From positions 1 to 56,120 of the forward strand of contig JAJTFC010000014.1 in assembly GCA_021298315.1 (NCBI GenBank): 56,120 bases of DNA, given 5' to 3'. The translations under genes and the position numbers were made by a program. The notes under the pieces are model-generated. The model saw only the letters and a list, made by a program, of their open reading frames with translations. It was not told where the DNA came from and did no database searches. Every line of letters begins with the position of its first letter. The stretch's first letter is position 1. This DNA is from Planctomycetaceae bacterium (lineage in GTDB: Bacteria > Planctomycetota > Planctomycetia > Pirellulales > Pirellulaceae). Shown here one piece after another: positions 28,401 through 36,930 of this stretch.

Positions 28401-28594
28401 TTTTCGATGGCGGACTTAGGTAAGCCTTTTGCTATGGCATCTTCAACTTGTTTCCACATCGGTATGCGTTCCTTGGGGAATCGGGGTTCGCTGTAACGGT
28501 TGACGTTCTGGTCTGGGGGTTGAAAACTCAAGGCCGCAGGCGCTAAGGCGATGGAACTCAATAGAGCCAAGAGCAGTTTATGGATGATTTGCAT
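22472..28594 (-). CDS. Alpha-2-macroglobulin family protein with thioester motif
   Basis: The exported protein has 2040 residues and a signal peptide (LLLALLSSIALAPAALS) without a lipobox. A helical N-terminal part (about 50-380) resembles TPR-like repeats, then come MG domains including MG2 (DRSIYRPGQTVYFKG, near 613) and a Met/Ala-rich bait-like stretch around 1220-1260. The thioester motif YGCSEQT carries Cys1506 and Gln1509, and is therefore intact. Bacterial A2Ms trap proteases entering the periplasm. It is the last gene of an operon with a lipid phosphatase and a PP2C; no pbpC is adjacent, unlike many proteobacterial loci. Confidence 0.92.
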   Translation of the reverse strand: MQIIHKLLLALLSSIALAPAALSFQPPDQNVNRYSEPRFPKERIPMWKQVEDAIAKGLPKSAIEKLDQIIEQTLQNKAFPEAALAMARKIRIESEIQGSDPAEAITRMQNSLEKAPDQVKPALHAILGHWYWSYFEANRWRFQKRTALADESSQDIKTWDLKRIFREIDKQYTSSLANSDTLKSTPINTFDALLDPGTYPDSYRPTLYDFLAHQAIEFYASGEQAGVQREDAFEIDANSPALGPTEDFLAWNPQTTDADSTKLKAIKLYQDLLKFHANDESPDARLHTQLQRIRLAQNIALGEEKDARAISLLEDFAQKNAKHPLSANARAQWAGILMGQNDLEAAFNVALQGKNAFPESIGGRLCHNIIENITAKAVNVSIERVWNNPVPNIRVRYKNISKLHLRIVQADWQERLVEPGRWRADQINDKDRAELFSKQPIKAWTSDLEPTSDYQEATQDLTAPLDLKPGYYFLLYSLNEQFNPQNNQLGACELWVSKLGLILRQTNHYPTLEIDGTSRDLEGLVVDNQTGEPIAGASVQAYERINGNPRWMPQIKVQTDPTGRFKILGQQGALTLLVQHQEDRLSTQQETYMFPQVPTEPLGAQIALFTDRSIYRPGQTVYFKGVVTTSDQKTNRYAVVRGKKVTLQFLDTNGQVVETLDATSNDFGSFSGSLTAPRNRGTGQMLISIKDTQFNTAISVEEYKRPKFQVTLDGLKDQVKLDDQVTVTGKAISYTGAPIQSAKVRYRVVRRVRWPDWFIACFAWRIAPFQGRSQEIARGWTDTAPDGSFKIEFFARPDRSVPEDNLPIFQYEVTADVTDTTGETRTGSQNVSVGYVTAQANLIAKPWQTEQKPVELEVITSNLDGQEIASSGQIKIFKITQPANVPRIDLLGGSMPSIPRPIRRGPGNQRAKPAPAGIPLQKPDPTDYRHWPIGDIVHQQEYQTDAQGKSTFEVKLQAGLYRAVLESKDIYGKPIRSELNLIVLNPEQASLDIKLPHVFTSQSESLQPGETFKALWGTGYPSGRALIEIEHRGKTLKSYWTEPNQTQHSIELPIDESMRGGATVRVTYVRENRLYSETHRISVPWKNKELALKWERFRNKLEPGTQEQWSLTIKGPDAPAAQAEMLAAMYDASLDAFKSHQWMDRLGNFYEESYGRIQSQFQNMSLWIPVVDSNFPSSYLGVEESYRRFPYELNMPSPPTIFDMSSPMVMRPTRRSRVASSLAMEAESVALGAPAAMMAKAAPMSDAEPLGVSGGDGNNANVPKPVAIDSISPRTNLNETAFFFPHLLSDAQGNVTLEFTMPEALTQWRFMALAHDKEIRSGTLYDSIVTAKDLMVQPNPPRFLREGDIIEFTAKVTNLSNKPIQGTVALHLSDAIDETNVDTRFENAKPQQPFDLGASESKSYLWRIRVPEDARPIIFKTLAATDKISDGEQAMLPVLSNKVLVSEAIPLPIRGKSTKEFELKKLVESAGSPTIRHQSLTVQMTSQPAWYAVLALPYLMEYPYGCSEQTFNRLYANSLARHIATSDPKIAKVFETWRNLQPEALESPLSKNKDIQSMVLEETPWLKDSQRESQARRNVGILFDVNRLESETQSQLSKLAQMQRPSGLWPWFPGGPDNEYLSLYIVTGFGRLKNLGVAIDDGIAQRALDALDAWMNEQYVQIKDKDPKKSNLSSTIALYLYGRSFFLINQPIAPEYQQALKYWLRQGRDHWVHQTRQSQAHLAVALKRFEDAETPKAIIKSFKERSVTDEELGMHWPEPERSWWWYHAPIETQAMMIEAFDEVAGDVEAVEECKVWLLKQKQTQDWKTTKATADAVYALLRRGENWLASDAMVSVELAGKKLEPKNIERGTGFYEERIPANQIRPEMGKIKLTKPDQGVSWGGLHWEYLEDIGKVTAHEGTPLKLEKQIFKRVLTGSGPVLEPVTGEVMVGDELICRVVLRSDRDMEYVHMRDYRGSGTEPVNVLSSYKFQDGLYYYESTRDAATHFFIDYLRKGTYVFEYPLRVQLAGEYPMGYASVECMYAPEFNSHSEGLSLKAQRR

Positions 28595-28603
28595 GATTGG
28601 TTT

Positions 28604-29146
28604 TTATCTTGAACCTGTGGGCGAGTCGGATGGTTCGAGTCCTAGGAATTCGCGAACCACGGCTCGTTTGAGCAGGTGTGGGTTGACTTGCGGTCGGCAT
28701 GCGAGCAGGTGGGCTTGGGCCTCTTGTGGGGACATGCCTCGGTGTTTGACGAGCCAGCAGATGACGATGGTTGCCGAGCGAGCGCGTCCGGCTTTGCAGT
28801 GGACGTAAACCCGCTGGTTATTGTTGGTCTTTTGGGCTAGGAATTCTACCCCCATTCGGACAGCTTCGATCGAGGGTGGGTTGAAGTCGACCGTCGGTAG
28901 CCAGAGTTGCTCGATGTTGTATTTTTCGTAAGCGGTTTTGGGGCCAGGGTATTCTTGGCACATGTTGATCACGCCGCGAACTTGGAGTTCTGCGAGTTTA
29001 GGAACATCGCGGTGGAGGGGTAGAGCCCCGAGGATCACAAGAGGGTCGACTTGGTCCCACCAGTTTCGGCGGTGAAGAACGCGACCAAGGAGGTAGTTCC
29101 AAGCGAAGGTTGGAACGAACAGACTGCGGGCGATGAAGGGCCGCAT
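28604..29146 (-). CDS. PTPMT1-like dual-specificity phosphatase, probable phosphatidylglycerophosphatase
   Basis: The 180-residue protein has the Cys-X5-Arg signature VHCKAGRARS (Cys117, Arg123) and general acid Asp87 in LPTVDF. The N-terminal block RSLFVPTFAWNYLLGRV...WWDQVDPLVILGALPL and RGVINMCQEY closely follow eukaryotic PTPMT1, which dephosphorylates phosphatidylglycerophosphate on the way to cardiolipin. A mammalian-type PGP phosphatase has been described from Rhodopirellula baltica, so this function is likely; protein phosphatase activity is the alternative. It lies 8 bases after the PP2C gene and 9 bases before A2M. Confidence 0.88.
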   Translation of the reverse strand: MRPFIARSLFVPTFAWNYLLGRVLHRRNWWDQVDPLVILGALPLHRDVPKLAELQVRGVINMCQEYPGPKTAYEKYNIEQLWLPTVDFNPPSIEAVRMGVEFLAQKTNNNQRVYVHCKAGRARSATIVICWLVKHRGMSPQEAQAHLLACRPQVNPHLLKRAVVREFLGLEPSDSPTGSR

Positions 29147-29154
29147 AGGGGTGA

Positions 29155-30171
29155 TTAAAAGGCTTCGGTTGTCAGCGGATCGGTATCTCCGCTTCGATCG
29201 GACTCGGCGGGAACCGTAAGATCGGTTGTATGGATGTCTGTCGTGCTAAAAAGTTGAGTATGGTGAAGAAACTCAATGACTACATTTTGCTTGTCAGAAG
29301 GAGGGATGGCATTAATAGACATACTCATCGATTTACCAGATTTAGTCCAACGAGCTGCAACGACAGTAATGTTGTCAGTACCTCCCCCTTTCTTTGCAAG
29401 CTGTACGAGTGATTCGCAGATTGACTGAACTTTCCCTCCGGCGGCCAGTACCTTTTCAATGGTTGTATCGTTGACGTGTTTGTTGAGTCCATCGCTGCAC
29501 ATGAGTACGATGTCGCCGGGTTCAAGCAGCGTGGTGGCCAAATCGCCTTGGACTCCCTCTGCACCGGCACCTAATGCATTTACAAGGACGTTTGACCAAG
29601 GGGAGCGTTCGTTGTCGTTGAGGTTGAGTTGGCCATTTTTGATCATTTCATTGGCCACGGTGTGATCGAGGGTCAGGAGAGATAGCTGACCTGCTCGAAA
29701 GACGTAGCAGCGAGTGTCTCCGGCGTGGATGAAAGCCAATTTTGGCCAAACGATGTAGGCCATTGTAAACGTAGTGCCCATCCCTTTTTTATCTTCGGAG
29801 GCTTCGGAGGTTCGCCGAATCTCTTGATGGGCATCGCTGAGGATATCTCTTAGGTGGTTTAGGTAGTGCTCGTGATCATCCGGAGTGATGGAGTCGTTGG
29901 ACTGAAGACGGTTTAGGATTGCAGCCATGAAGTACTGGACGGCAAGCTTGCTGGCTTCGTGGCCGGCTTTATGGCCTCCCATGCCGTCGGCGACCATGAG
30001 GATTTGGGCTGTTGGGTCACCCAAGAGGGTTGTGTTGGGGAGGGATCCAAAGGAGTCTGCACGCAGGCGGATACCTCGGGAAATCTCCCCAGCAAAAAAT
30101 TGGTCTTGATTCTCTGATCGAACTAAACCAGGATCGGTCAATCCGCCAATTTCAACTTCTATTGCAGTCAT
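29155..30171 (-). CDS. PP2C-family Ser/Thr protein phosphatase
   Basis: The 338-residue cytoplasmic enzyme has PPM-family metal motifs in order: TDPGLVRSENQDQF, VADGMGGHKAGHEAS, GMGTTFTMAY, HAGDTRCYVFR, CSDGLNKHV and GGTDNITVV. The Asp residues of ADG, SDG and TDN bind Mn/Mg. It removes phosphate from Ser/Thr residues of proteins, countering Hanks-type kinases. The last 60 residues are variable and Thr-rich. It is first in the operon with the PTPMT1-like and A2M genes. The cysS gene starts divergently upstream. Confidence 0.92.
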   Translation of the reverse strand: MTAIEVEIGGLTDPGLVRSENQDQFFAGEISRGIRLRADSFGSLPNTTLLGDPTAQILMVADGMGGHKAGHEASKLAVQYFMAAILNRLQSNDSITPDDHEHYLNHLRDILSDAHQEIRRTSEASEDKKGMGTTFTMAYIVWPKLAFIHAGDTRCYVFRAGQLSLLTLDHTVANEMIKNGQLNLNDNERSPWSNVLVNALGAGAEGVQGDLATTLLEPGDIVLMCSDGLNKHVNDTTIEKVLAAGGKVQSICESLVQLAKKGGGTDNITVVAARWTKSGKSMSMSINAIPPSDKQNVVIEFLHHTQLFSTTDIHTTDLTVPAESDRSGDTDPLTTEAF

Positions 30172-30325
30172 TTGCTTTTTGGTTTCTACGCGGATCTAGG
30201 ATTCGATCCGATGATCAGCGGTGCCATGGGATTGCGATGGACTCGAATTGCGAGATTCGTTACCCTTCGAAGTACTCCATAATATTACCTGATTCCACTA
30301 AAAAGTGTCGGATAAACCAGCTTCT

Positions 30326-31897
30326 ATGCCAGAAAACCTACCCGAATACCCTATCCGAGTCTACAACACTCTGACAAAAGCGAAGGAGTCTTTTAAGACT
30401 TTAACGGCTGGGAAAGTGGGGATGTACTTGTGCGGTCCGACGGTTTACGCCGAGGCTCACATTGGCCACATGGTTGGGCCTGTGATTTTTGACACGGTCA
30501 AGCGTTATTTGACCTACTGCGGATACGAGGTCACTTGGGTAGTAAATATTACGGATGTCGACGACAAGTTGATTGTCAAATCCCGGGAAAAGGGGATTTC
30601 GATGTTTCAGCTAGCCACTCAAATGACTGCGGATTATCTATCGAATCTGCAAGCCTTGGGGGTCGATCAGATCGATCGCATGCCCCGCGCGACCGATAGC
30701 ATCGGGGAAATTATCGCCTTTGTCGAGGAGCTCATCGCCAAGGGGTTTGCTTATGCCAGCGATGGTGATGTTTTCTTTGATGTTACCAAGGATCCCGAGT
30801 ACGGGTCTTTGAGCAATCGATCTGCTGATGAGCAACAAGGCGAGGGAGGTGGCGCGGCAAGTCGCAAGCGTTCTGCGGGCGACTTTGCACTATGGAAATC
30901 TGCCAAACCTGGGGAGCCTAGTTGGCCGAGCCCTTGGGGTCAGGGTCGTCCTGGCTGGCACATTGAATGTTCTGCGATGAGTCGTGGCATTCTTGGCCAG
31001 ACGTTCGATATCCACGGAGGGGGGCTCGATTTGGTATTCCCCCATCACGAGAACGAACTTGCCCAAAGCCGTTGTTGTCACAGTAAGCCGATGGTTAGTT
31101 ATTGGATGCACAACGGGCTTATGCGAGCTTCGAGCGAGGGTGGCAAAGTCGGCGGCCAGAGCGACAGAGGCGAAGCAAGCGAGCCGGAAGCGGTGGCGGT
31201 TTCTGGCAAGATTTCTCGCAGCAAAGGCGCTGGTGGATTGGCCGGCTTGATCTCCAAGCACACCGGAGAACGTATCCGATTTTTCTTGCTCAAAACCCAT
31301 TACCGTTCGACGAGTGTTTTTGGGGATGAGCCATTGGCAGAAGCGGGTGCGGCCCTCGAAACCTTTTACCGGCTTTTTGAACGATCGGGCAAACTTTTAG
31401 GCTCATCGGTCTACGACATTCCCTATGTGGTTCGAAGAAGCGAATTTAAGGCTCCTGCGAACCCCCCTGCTCTGCTTGCAGAACTTATCCAGCTCAGGGA
31501 ATCCTTCCTCGGAAAGATGGACGACGATTTCAATACAGGTGGCGCCACAGCAGATCTCTTCGAGATGGCTCGGGCCTTGAATCGATACATCGATCAGACC
31601 AAGCTTGAGGAGTCTGCCAAGCCACAGGAGCTTGATATCCTGAGACAGGGGCTTTCGATCTTACGCGAAATGGCCGCGCTATTGGGGATTTTTCGCAAGC
31701 CTGTTGCTGTATCCAGTGGCCAAGGCGATTCGGCTGGCGTTGTCGCTGGGCTCATGGAATTGGTGGTTCATTTGCGGGCGGAAGCACGGGCGAAGCGCGA
31801 TTTTGCGACCTCGGATGCTATCCGCGATGGGCTCAAGAAAATCGGGATTGCGATCCAAGATGGCAAGCAAGGTACGACTTGGGAGATCGCTAGATAG
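30326..31897 (+). CDS. cysS: Cysteinyl-tRNA synthetase
   Basis: The class I synthetase has 523 residues. HIGH motif EAHIGHM follows LCGPTVY (zinc Cys); other zinc ligands are in HIECSAM and FPHHENE. Instead of KMSKS it has KISRSKG, and about 25 extra residues rich in Gly/Glu/Ser separate HNGLMRAS from it. Planctomycete CysS proteins share this variant. An extra Gly-rich stretch ([13 protein letters not shown]) precedes FALWK. It charges tRNA-Cys. The start is ATG 30326; the frame also opens at GTG 30305, and no ribosome site decides. Confidence 0.95.
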   Translation: MPENLPEYPIRVYNTLTKAKESFKTLTAGKVGMYLCGPTVYAEAHIGHMVGPVIFDTVKRYLTYCGYEVTWVVNITDVDDKLIVKSREKGISMFQLATQMTADYLSNLQALGVDQIDRMPRATDSIGEIIAFVEELIAKGFAYASDGDVFFDVTKDPEYGSLSNRSADEQQGEGGGAASRKRSAGDFALWKSAKPGEPSWPSPWGQGRPGWHIECSAMSRGILGQTFDIHGGGLDLVFPHHENELAQSRCCHSKPMVSYWMHNGLMRASSEGGKVGGQSDRGEASEPEAVAVSGKISRSKGAGGLAGLISKHTGERIRFFLLKTHYRSTSVFGDEPLAEAGAALETFYRLFERSGKLLGSSVYDIPYVVRRSEFKAPANPPALLAELIQLRESFLGKMDDDFNTGGATADLFEMARALNRYIDQTKLEESAKPQELDILRQGLSILREMAALLGIFRKPVAVSSGQGDSAGVVAGLMELVVHLRAEARAKRDFATSDAIRDGLKKIGIAIQDGKQGTTWEIAR

Positions 31898-31906
31898 CAA
31901 CGCAGC

Positions 31907-32632
31907 CTATCTGGACCGATAGATTTTGGATGCTTTTACAAGTGCGTTAAAGGCAGAGCGGGCTTCTCGAAGCGAGATCTTGGATTGCCCTAGCCTTCGT
32001 TCCTGATACACGATCGGCACTTCGGTGACGCGCGCACCGGTTTTGATTAAATGCGCGAGGATTTCTTCGAGGAAACCGTATCCTGTTTCTTCGAGCGTTT
32101 GGAGTTGGATCCTTTGGAGTGTTGCGATTCGATAGAGCCGATAGGCGCTGCTACAATCTTGGATCTTCCAACCGACCATCCAGCGAGCCAATTGGTTGGC
32201 AAACCGGCTCACGGCGATCCTTCTCCAGGAGCATCCTTCGAGTCCGCCACCAGGGACGTATCTAGAGCCGATCACCAAATCGTAGGAGTCCTGTTTGGCA
32301 AGCAACTCCGGGATGACTGCAGGGTTGTGGCTGAGATCTCCGTCGAGGTTGATCAGCCATGGGTAGCCGTGGTCGATGGCATACTGCATACCGGTCTTGA
32401 TTGCCGAGCCTAGTCCGAGTTTTCCAGTGCGTTGGATCAGGTGGACGTGCGGGTCGTTGTTTTGCTCTTGGCGTACCCACTGAGCGGTCTGGTCTGGGGA
32501 GTTATCATCGACGACCAAAATATCCGCTTGGGCATCTACCTGACGAATGGCTTGAAAGAGTTTCGGCAGGTTTTCGCGTTCGTTGTAGGTACAGATCAGT
32601 ACCAAGTAGTTTGGGTTGGCTCGTCGGGTCAT
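31907..32632 (-). CDS. GT2 glycosyltransferase, dolichol-phosphate mannose synthase-like
   Basis: The 241-residue protein has CTYNERENLPKL, DILVVDDNSPDQTA and LINLDGDLSHNPAVIPELL, with the DxD (Asp-Gly-Asp) metal site, and YGFLEEILAHLIKTGARVTEVPI as acceptor-binding block. These are typical of polyprenol-phosphate mannosyltransferases (DPM1-like), transferring mannose or glucose from a nucleotide sugar to a polyprenyl phosphate at the membrane. It has no membrane helix, as in DPM1. The start overlaps the gyrA stop by 4 bases (ATGA), so the genes are coupled. Confidence 0.9.
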   Translation of the reverse strand: MTRRANPNYLVLICTYNERENLPKLFQAIRQVDAQADILVVDDNSPDQTAQWVRQEQNNDPHVHLIQRTGKLGLGSAIKTGMQYAIDHGYPWLINLDGDLSHNPAVIPELLAKQDSYDLVIGSRYVPGGGLEGCSWRRIAVSRFANQLARWMVGWKIQDCSSAYRLYRIATLQRIQLQTLEETGYGFLEEILAHLIKTGARVTEVPIVYQERRLGQSKISLREARSAFNALVKASKIYRSR

Positions 32633-35499
32633 TCTTCCGAATCATCTTCGGAATCCTCATCGGCGTTTGAGCCTTCTTGATCCGAAGTGGGGGCTGGCGT
32701 ATTGGGGGGAGCCTTGGCTGCTTGCTCACGGGCTTCGGCTTCGACCCGAGCCGCTTCGGCTTCGATGTCGGCTGCGGGAACTCGAACGATGGCTGCCAGA
32801 GTATCGGATTCGTCGAGGCTCATGATTCGAACCCCTTGAGTGTTTCGACCGATGACACTGATATCGTTGGCAGCGATGCGTTGGATTTTGCCTCTGGAGG
32901 TCATCATGATCAGCTCGTCGTTATCGTACACAGCGACGGTGCCGACGACTGGCCCATTGCGTTTCGAGGTCTTGATGTCGATGATACCTTTACCGCCCCG
33001 ACGTTGGGTTCGGTATTTAGAGGACGAGGCGTTATCCTCTGCAGCGGTATCTTCGGGCGATTCGTCTGCGATTGGCTCGTCTGAGTTGGGCGATTGTTCG
33101 GCGACGGTTTGATCGATGGAATCATCGTCGATCGCGGCGTCTTCGTCTTTGATGACGAGTTCATCTCCGGGTCCAAAATTGGTTCGTTTGCCGTAACCGT
33201 TTTGGCAGACCGTCAGGAGTGTTGCGGTGGGGTCTGCGACGACCATCCCGACGACTTCGTCGGCTTTCTTGAGCGAGATACCTTTGACACCCGAGGTATT
33301 TCGGCCCATGGCTCGAGCATTGTTTTCGGAGAATCGAATGGCCATACCGCCGGCCGTTGAGAGGACGATTTGGTCGTTTGGTTTGGTGATGACGACATCG
33401 ACAAGTTCATCGTCTTCTCGAAGTTTGATGGCGATGATGCCACCTTTCTTGGGACGGCTGTAAGCCTCTAGTGGGGTTTTTTTCACGATCCCTTTTTTCG
33501 TGGCCATCATCAAAAAGTGACCTGGAAGGTTAAAGTCTCTGACTGGGACGCAGTCGCGAATTTTTTCTTCAGGGGTCAGATTCAGGAGGTTGACGATCGC
33601 CCGGCCTTTGCTTTCTCGGCTCATCTGGGGAATCTCCCAAACCTTTTGCCAATAGACTTTTCCTTGGTTGGTAAAGAAGAGCAAATAAGCGTGGGTGCTG
33701 GCAACAAAGAGGTGTTCGACCGGATCTTCTTCTTCGGCTTTCAGGCCGGTGATTCCTTTGCCTCCACGCTTTTGCGATTTGTAGATCGATGCGGGTAGAC
33801 GTTTGATGTAGCCTTGATGGGAGATGGTAACGACCATGGATTCCTCGGTGATGAGGTCTTCCATGTTGTAGTTGCCGAGTTCTTCTTCGGAGATTTCGGT
33901 GACTCGATCGTTGCCGTACTTTCGAGCGATCTCGACGAGATCTTCTCGGATGATGCTGTAGATTTTGGCTGGGCTGGCGAGGATCTCTCTGTAGCCTTCG
34001 ATTTCTTCGAGGATACCGGCGTGTTCTTGACCGAGTTTTTCTTGTTCCAAACCGGCCAATTGACCGAGGGTCATTCTAAGGATCGAATCGGTCTGCACGC
34101 TTGTGAGTTTGTAATTGTCGGCAACACCTCGTTCGAGTTGGAAGTCGGCATATCCACGCTCACCGAGGGCTCTTTGCATCATCGAAGCGGGGCACTCGAC
34201 CCCCATGAGTTTCTCTTTGGCTTCGGCTTGCGTGCGGCTTGAGCGAATGATCGCGATGATATGATCGATATCGGCTAGGGCCAAAAGGAGGCCTTCGATG
34301 ACGTGTTTGCGTTTCCTGGCCGCACCCAGTAGGTGCTGGGTACGTCGTCGGATGACCGTCACACGGTGGCGGATGAATTCCTGGAGCAGTTCCTTGATGT
34401 TTAGTTCGCGGGGTTTGCCATCGACTAGCGCAAGGAGGATGATCGAGAAGGATTCTTGGAGGGGCGAGAATTGGAAGAGTTGGTTTAAAACGACGTTTGG
34501 ATCGGCGTTTTGTTTGATTTCGATGACGAGCCGTACTGGCTCTTTGAGGTCGCTTTCGTCACGGATCCCTGAGATCCCTTTGATTTTCTCGTTGCGAACC
34601 AGTTCTGCGATTTTTTCGACGACTCGGTCGCGGGCTTGTTGGAACGGAATATCGCGAACGATCAGTTTGGACTTTCTGCCTTCTTCGACGACATCGACGT
34701 GGGCTCGCACGACGATGGTCGAGCGTCCTGTCATGTAGGCTTGGCGGATGTTGTATCGTCCGCAGATGATTCCTCCTGTGGGGAAGTCTGGGCCCGGAAC
34801 GATATCGCACAGTTCGGCCACTGAGACTTCGGGGTCGTCGATGACTTTCACCAGCGCGTTGCAAACCTCGCGCAGGTTATGGGGTGGGATGCTCGTGGCC
34901 ATCCCAACGGCGATGCCTTGGGCTCCATTGACCAGCAGATTGGGGAATCGCGAAGGGAGTACGACCGGTTCGGTTCGTCGATCGTCGTAGGTGGGGATGA
35001 AGTCGACGGTATCGAGTTTGAGGTCCTCGAGCATCATTGCAGCGGGGCCTGCAAGGCGAGCTTCGGTATACCGCATGGCCGCTGCGGGCAAACCGGCGAT
35101 GGAACCAAAGTTCCCTTGTTTGTCGATCAGGACGTGGCGCATGTTCCATTCTTGAGCCATACGGACCAGCGTTGGATAGATGATCGCTTCGCCGTGTGGG
35201 TGATAGTTACCGGAAGTATCTCCGGCGATCTTCGCACACTTGACACGCCCTGCACCTGGGGTGAGGTTCAAGTCGTTCATGGCGACCAAGATTCGTCGCT
35301 GGGAGGGTTTGAGTCCATCGCGAACGTCTGGTAGTGCGCGGCTGACAATCACGCTCATGGCGTAAGTCAGGTAGCTATCGCGCAATTCGTCTTCGATAGG
35401 TTCTTCGATCATCCGCTCGCCACCACCACCGCCGTCATCGGAAGTCGGTAGGCTTGAGGGATCATTCGGGTCAAAATCATCGGGTGGGACGTTCGACAC
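32629..35499 (-). CDS. gyrA: DNA gyrase subunit A
   Basis: The protein has 956 residues. The catalytic Tyr144 is in [11 protein letters not shown]; the N-terminal domain is complete, and a beta-pinwheel C-terminal domain carries the GyrA box QKRGGKG (about 575). A 45-residue acidic insertion (about 785-835) and an acidic tail (SEDDSEE end) extend it. In the quinolone region, residues matching E. coli 83 and 87 are Ala105 and Pro109. The start is a GTG at 35499; an internal ATG at 35412 begins [10 protein letters not shown], where many GyrA proteins start. Confidence 0.97.
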   Translation of the reverse strand: MSNVPPDDFDPNDPSSLPTSDDGGGGGERMIEEPIEDELRDSYLTYAMSVIVSRALPDVRDGLKPSQRRILVAMNDLNLTPGAGRVKCAKIAGDTSGNYHPHGEAIIYPTLVRMAQEWNMRHVLIDKQGNFGSIAGLPAAAMRYTEARLAGPAAMMLEDLKLDTVDFIPTYDDRRTEPVVLPSRFPNLLVNGAQGIAVGMATSIPPHNLREVCNALVKVIDDPEVSVAELCDIVPGPDFPTGGIICGRYNIRQAYMTGRSTIVVRAHVDVVEEGRKSKLIVRDIPFQQARDRVVEKIAELVRNEKIKGISGIRDESDLKEPVRLVIEIKQNADPNVVLNQLFQFSPLQESFSIILLALVDGKPRELNIKELLQEFIRHRVTVIRRRTQHLLGAARKRKHVIEGLLLALADIDHIIAIIRSSRTQAEAKEKLMGVECPASMMQRALGERGYADFQLERGVADNYKLTSVQTDSILRMTLGQLAGLEQEKLGQEHAGILEEIEGYREILASPAKIYSIIREDLVEIARKYGNDRVTEISEEELGNYNMEDLITEESMVVTISHQGYIKRLPASIYKSQKRGGKGITGLKAEEEDPVEHLFVASTHAYLLFFTNQGKVYWQKVWEIPQMSRESKGRAIVNLLNLTPEEKIRDCVPVRDFNLPGHFLMMATKKGIVKKTPLEAYSRPKKGGIIAIKLREDDELVDVVITKPNDQIVLSTAGGMAIRFSENNARAMGRNTSGVKGISLKKADEVVGMVVADPTATLLTVCQNGYGKRTNFGPGDELVIKDEDAAIDDDSIDQTVAEQSPNSDEPIADESPEDTAAEDNASSSKYRTQRRGGKGIIDIKTSKRNGPVVGTVAVYDNDELIMMTSRGKIQRIAANDISVIGRNTQGVRIMSLDESDTLAAIVRVPAADIEAEAARVEAEAREQAAKAPPNTPAPTSDQEGSNADEDSEDDSEE

Positions 35500-35687
35500 G
35501 GATCTGTTCGTTTCTGCTCAAAGAAGGCTCGACAAGGTCGATCGAGGGAAGCTTTCACGGACCCCTGGATCGAAAAGAAAAAGTATAGCGTTTTTTAAGA
35601 AAACCACAATTGGACGAGGGGCGTTTCGGGGGGCCAAAGAGCCTCAATAAATCGGGCTGAAAAAGGCCTTTTTTTGGGGTGCCAGAA

Positions 35688-35990
35688 GACGTCGACCTGC
35701 GGTCGTGGGGCACGGTTGGGGACAACCGTGAAACAATGGGACAACCGTGGAACAATGGGACAGTTGAGAAACAATGGAGACGTCGACCTGCGGTCGTGGG
35801 GCACGGTTGGGGACAACCGTGAAACAATGGTCCCCAGAAACAATGAAGACGTCGACCTACGGTCGTGGGGGCACGGCTGAGGACAGCCGTGGAACAATGG
35901 GACAGCCCAGAAACAAAGAAGACGTCGACCTGCGGTCGTGGGGCACGGTTGGGGACAACCGTGAAACAATGGGACAGCCGAGAAGCAATG
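35688..35990. repeat. Four-unit tandem array of double hairpins upstream of gyrA
   Basis: Units start with GACGTCGACC at 35688, 35779, 35848 and 35921 (spacing 91, 69, 73). Each unit has hairpin 1 CGACC-TGC-GGTCG and hairpin 2 CACGGTTG-GGGA-CAACCGTG, then an A-rich tail with AACAATGG. In unit 3 hairpin 2 is CACGGCTG-AGGA-CAGCCGTG, so both arms changed and pairing is kept. Unit 1 has an extra ACAATGGGAC sub-repeat. The array lies between the TPR gene and gyrA on the minus strand. Confidence 0.95.
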
Positions 35991-35997
35991 GTTTGAG

Positions 35998-36930
35998 CTA
36001 GTAGAGCTCGTCGAGTTCTTTGCGGCTGAAGGCGTGGATCCAGGCGGCTTCGTCGTGGACTTGGTCGGTCTTTCCCAAGGCCTCGCAGATCCGCATGCGA
36101 TGGTAACGCAGGGTCGCATGCATGTCGATGATCTGTGGGAGTCTTCGCGCAAACTGAGGGAACTCTTCCAAAAGGGCTTCGAGGCCCCAACCCTTGGGCT
36201 TCTCGGATGCTTGCTGGCCCGCTTGACTTTGTAGCTCGTTCATTTTTGTCAGGCAGGTCGAAAGAAAACTATCGGCAGACCATGACTCCATTAGTTTTGC
36301 GAGAGATTTGTCCATTGTCTCCAAGGCCTCTTCGTTGCGTCCCATGCGATGTAGCACCCAGCCTTTGGTGTCCAAAAGCGAGTCATTTTCTGTGGTTGCA
36401 ATCGCAGTATCGATTTCGCTGAGGGCTAACTCCAGATCGGTACCTGCAAGAGCCCTCATGTAGGCGATCTGGTTGTTCTGGGTAGGTGTCCGCTGTGCTT
36501 GTGGAGGCAAGTTCTCGCTCAGGACTCGGATCGCTTTGTCAAATTGCTTACGATTCGAAAGTAGGTTGGAAAAAAGAAGGGCTGTTTCTGCGCGATCGAC
36601 CGGGTCTTTGATCCGCCGCATCTTCTCCTCTAAAAGGGTCGTTAGGAGATTCGATGTCCCGTCGGCTTGACCATCGCCTTCGATCCGATCGACTTGCCGC
36701 AAAAAATCCTTGTCCTCGATCAAGTCCGGGGATTTGGCATACGCGGCTTCGAGTAGCACTTGGGCTTTGTCTACATTTCCTCGGTCGAATTCGTTGGCCG
36801 CTTGGGCTAGCATCCATCGGGCTCGGGTCGCCGGCCCAAAGTAATCGGCAGCTACCGGCACGACGGGCAAGCAGATGGCAAGTGCGATAATAAGCTTATT
36901 GGATAGCGAGCCCGAACTGATCGTTGGCAT
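35998..36930 (-). CDS. Exported or membrane-anchored TPR-like protein
   Basis: The 310-residue protein has an N-terminal hydrophobic segment (KLIIALAICLPVVPVAADYF) that is either a signal peptide or anchor. The rest is helical repeats of TPR type: ANEFDRGNVDKAQVLLEAAY, LLSNRKQFDKAIRVLSENL, and TKGWVLHRMGRNEEALETMDK. No enzyme motif is seen; such proteins scaffold complexes. Its 3' end abuts the hairpin array, and gyrA follows on the same strand, which may allow co-transcription through the array. Confidence 0.75.
   Translation of the reverse strand: MPTISSGSLSNKLIIALAICLPVVPVAADYFGPATRARWMLAQAANEFDRGNVDKAQVLLEAAYAKSPDLIEDKDFLRQVDRIEGDGQADGTSNLLTTLLEEKMRRIKDPVDRAETALLFSNLLSNRKQFDKAIRVLSENLPPQAQRTPTQNNQIAYMRALAGTDLELALSEIDTAIATTENDSLLDTKGWVLHRMGRNEEALETMDKSLAKLMESWSADSFLSTCLTKMNELQSQAGQQASEKPKGWGLEALLEEFPQFARRLPQIIDMHATLRYHRMRICEALGKTDQVHDEAAWIHAFSRKELDELY

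Noticed and set aside
35688..35990. CRISPR array
   Set aside because: Spacing is uneven, the spacers are repeats themselves, and there are no cas genes nearby.
35555..36190. Minus-strand open frames of 211 and 185 residues with repeated LSHCFTVVPNRAPRPQVD
   Set aside because: They are translations of the tandem double-hairpin DNA array and overlap the TPR gene end. Repeat units vary in length by non-multiples of three (91, 69, 73), so the frame is lost between units.
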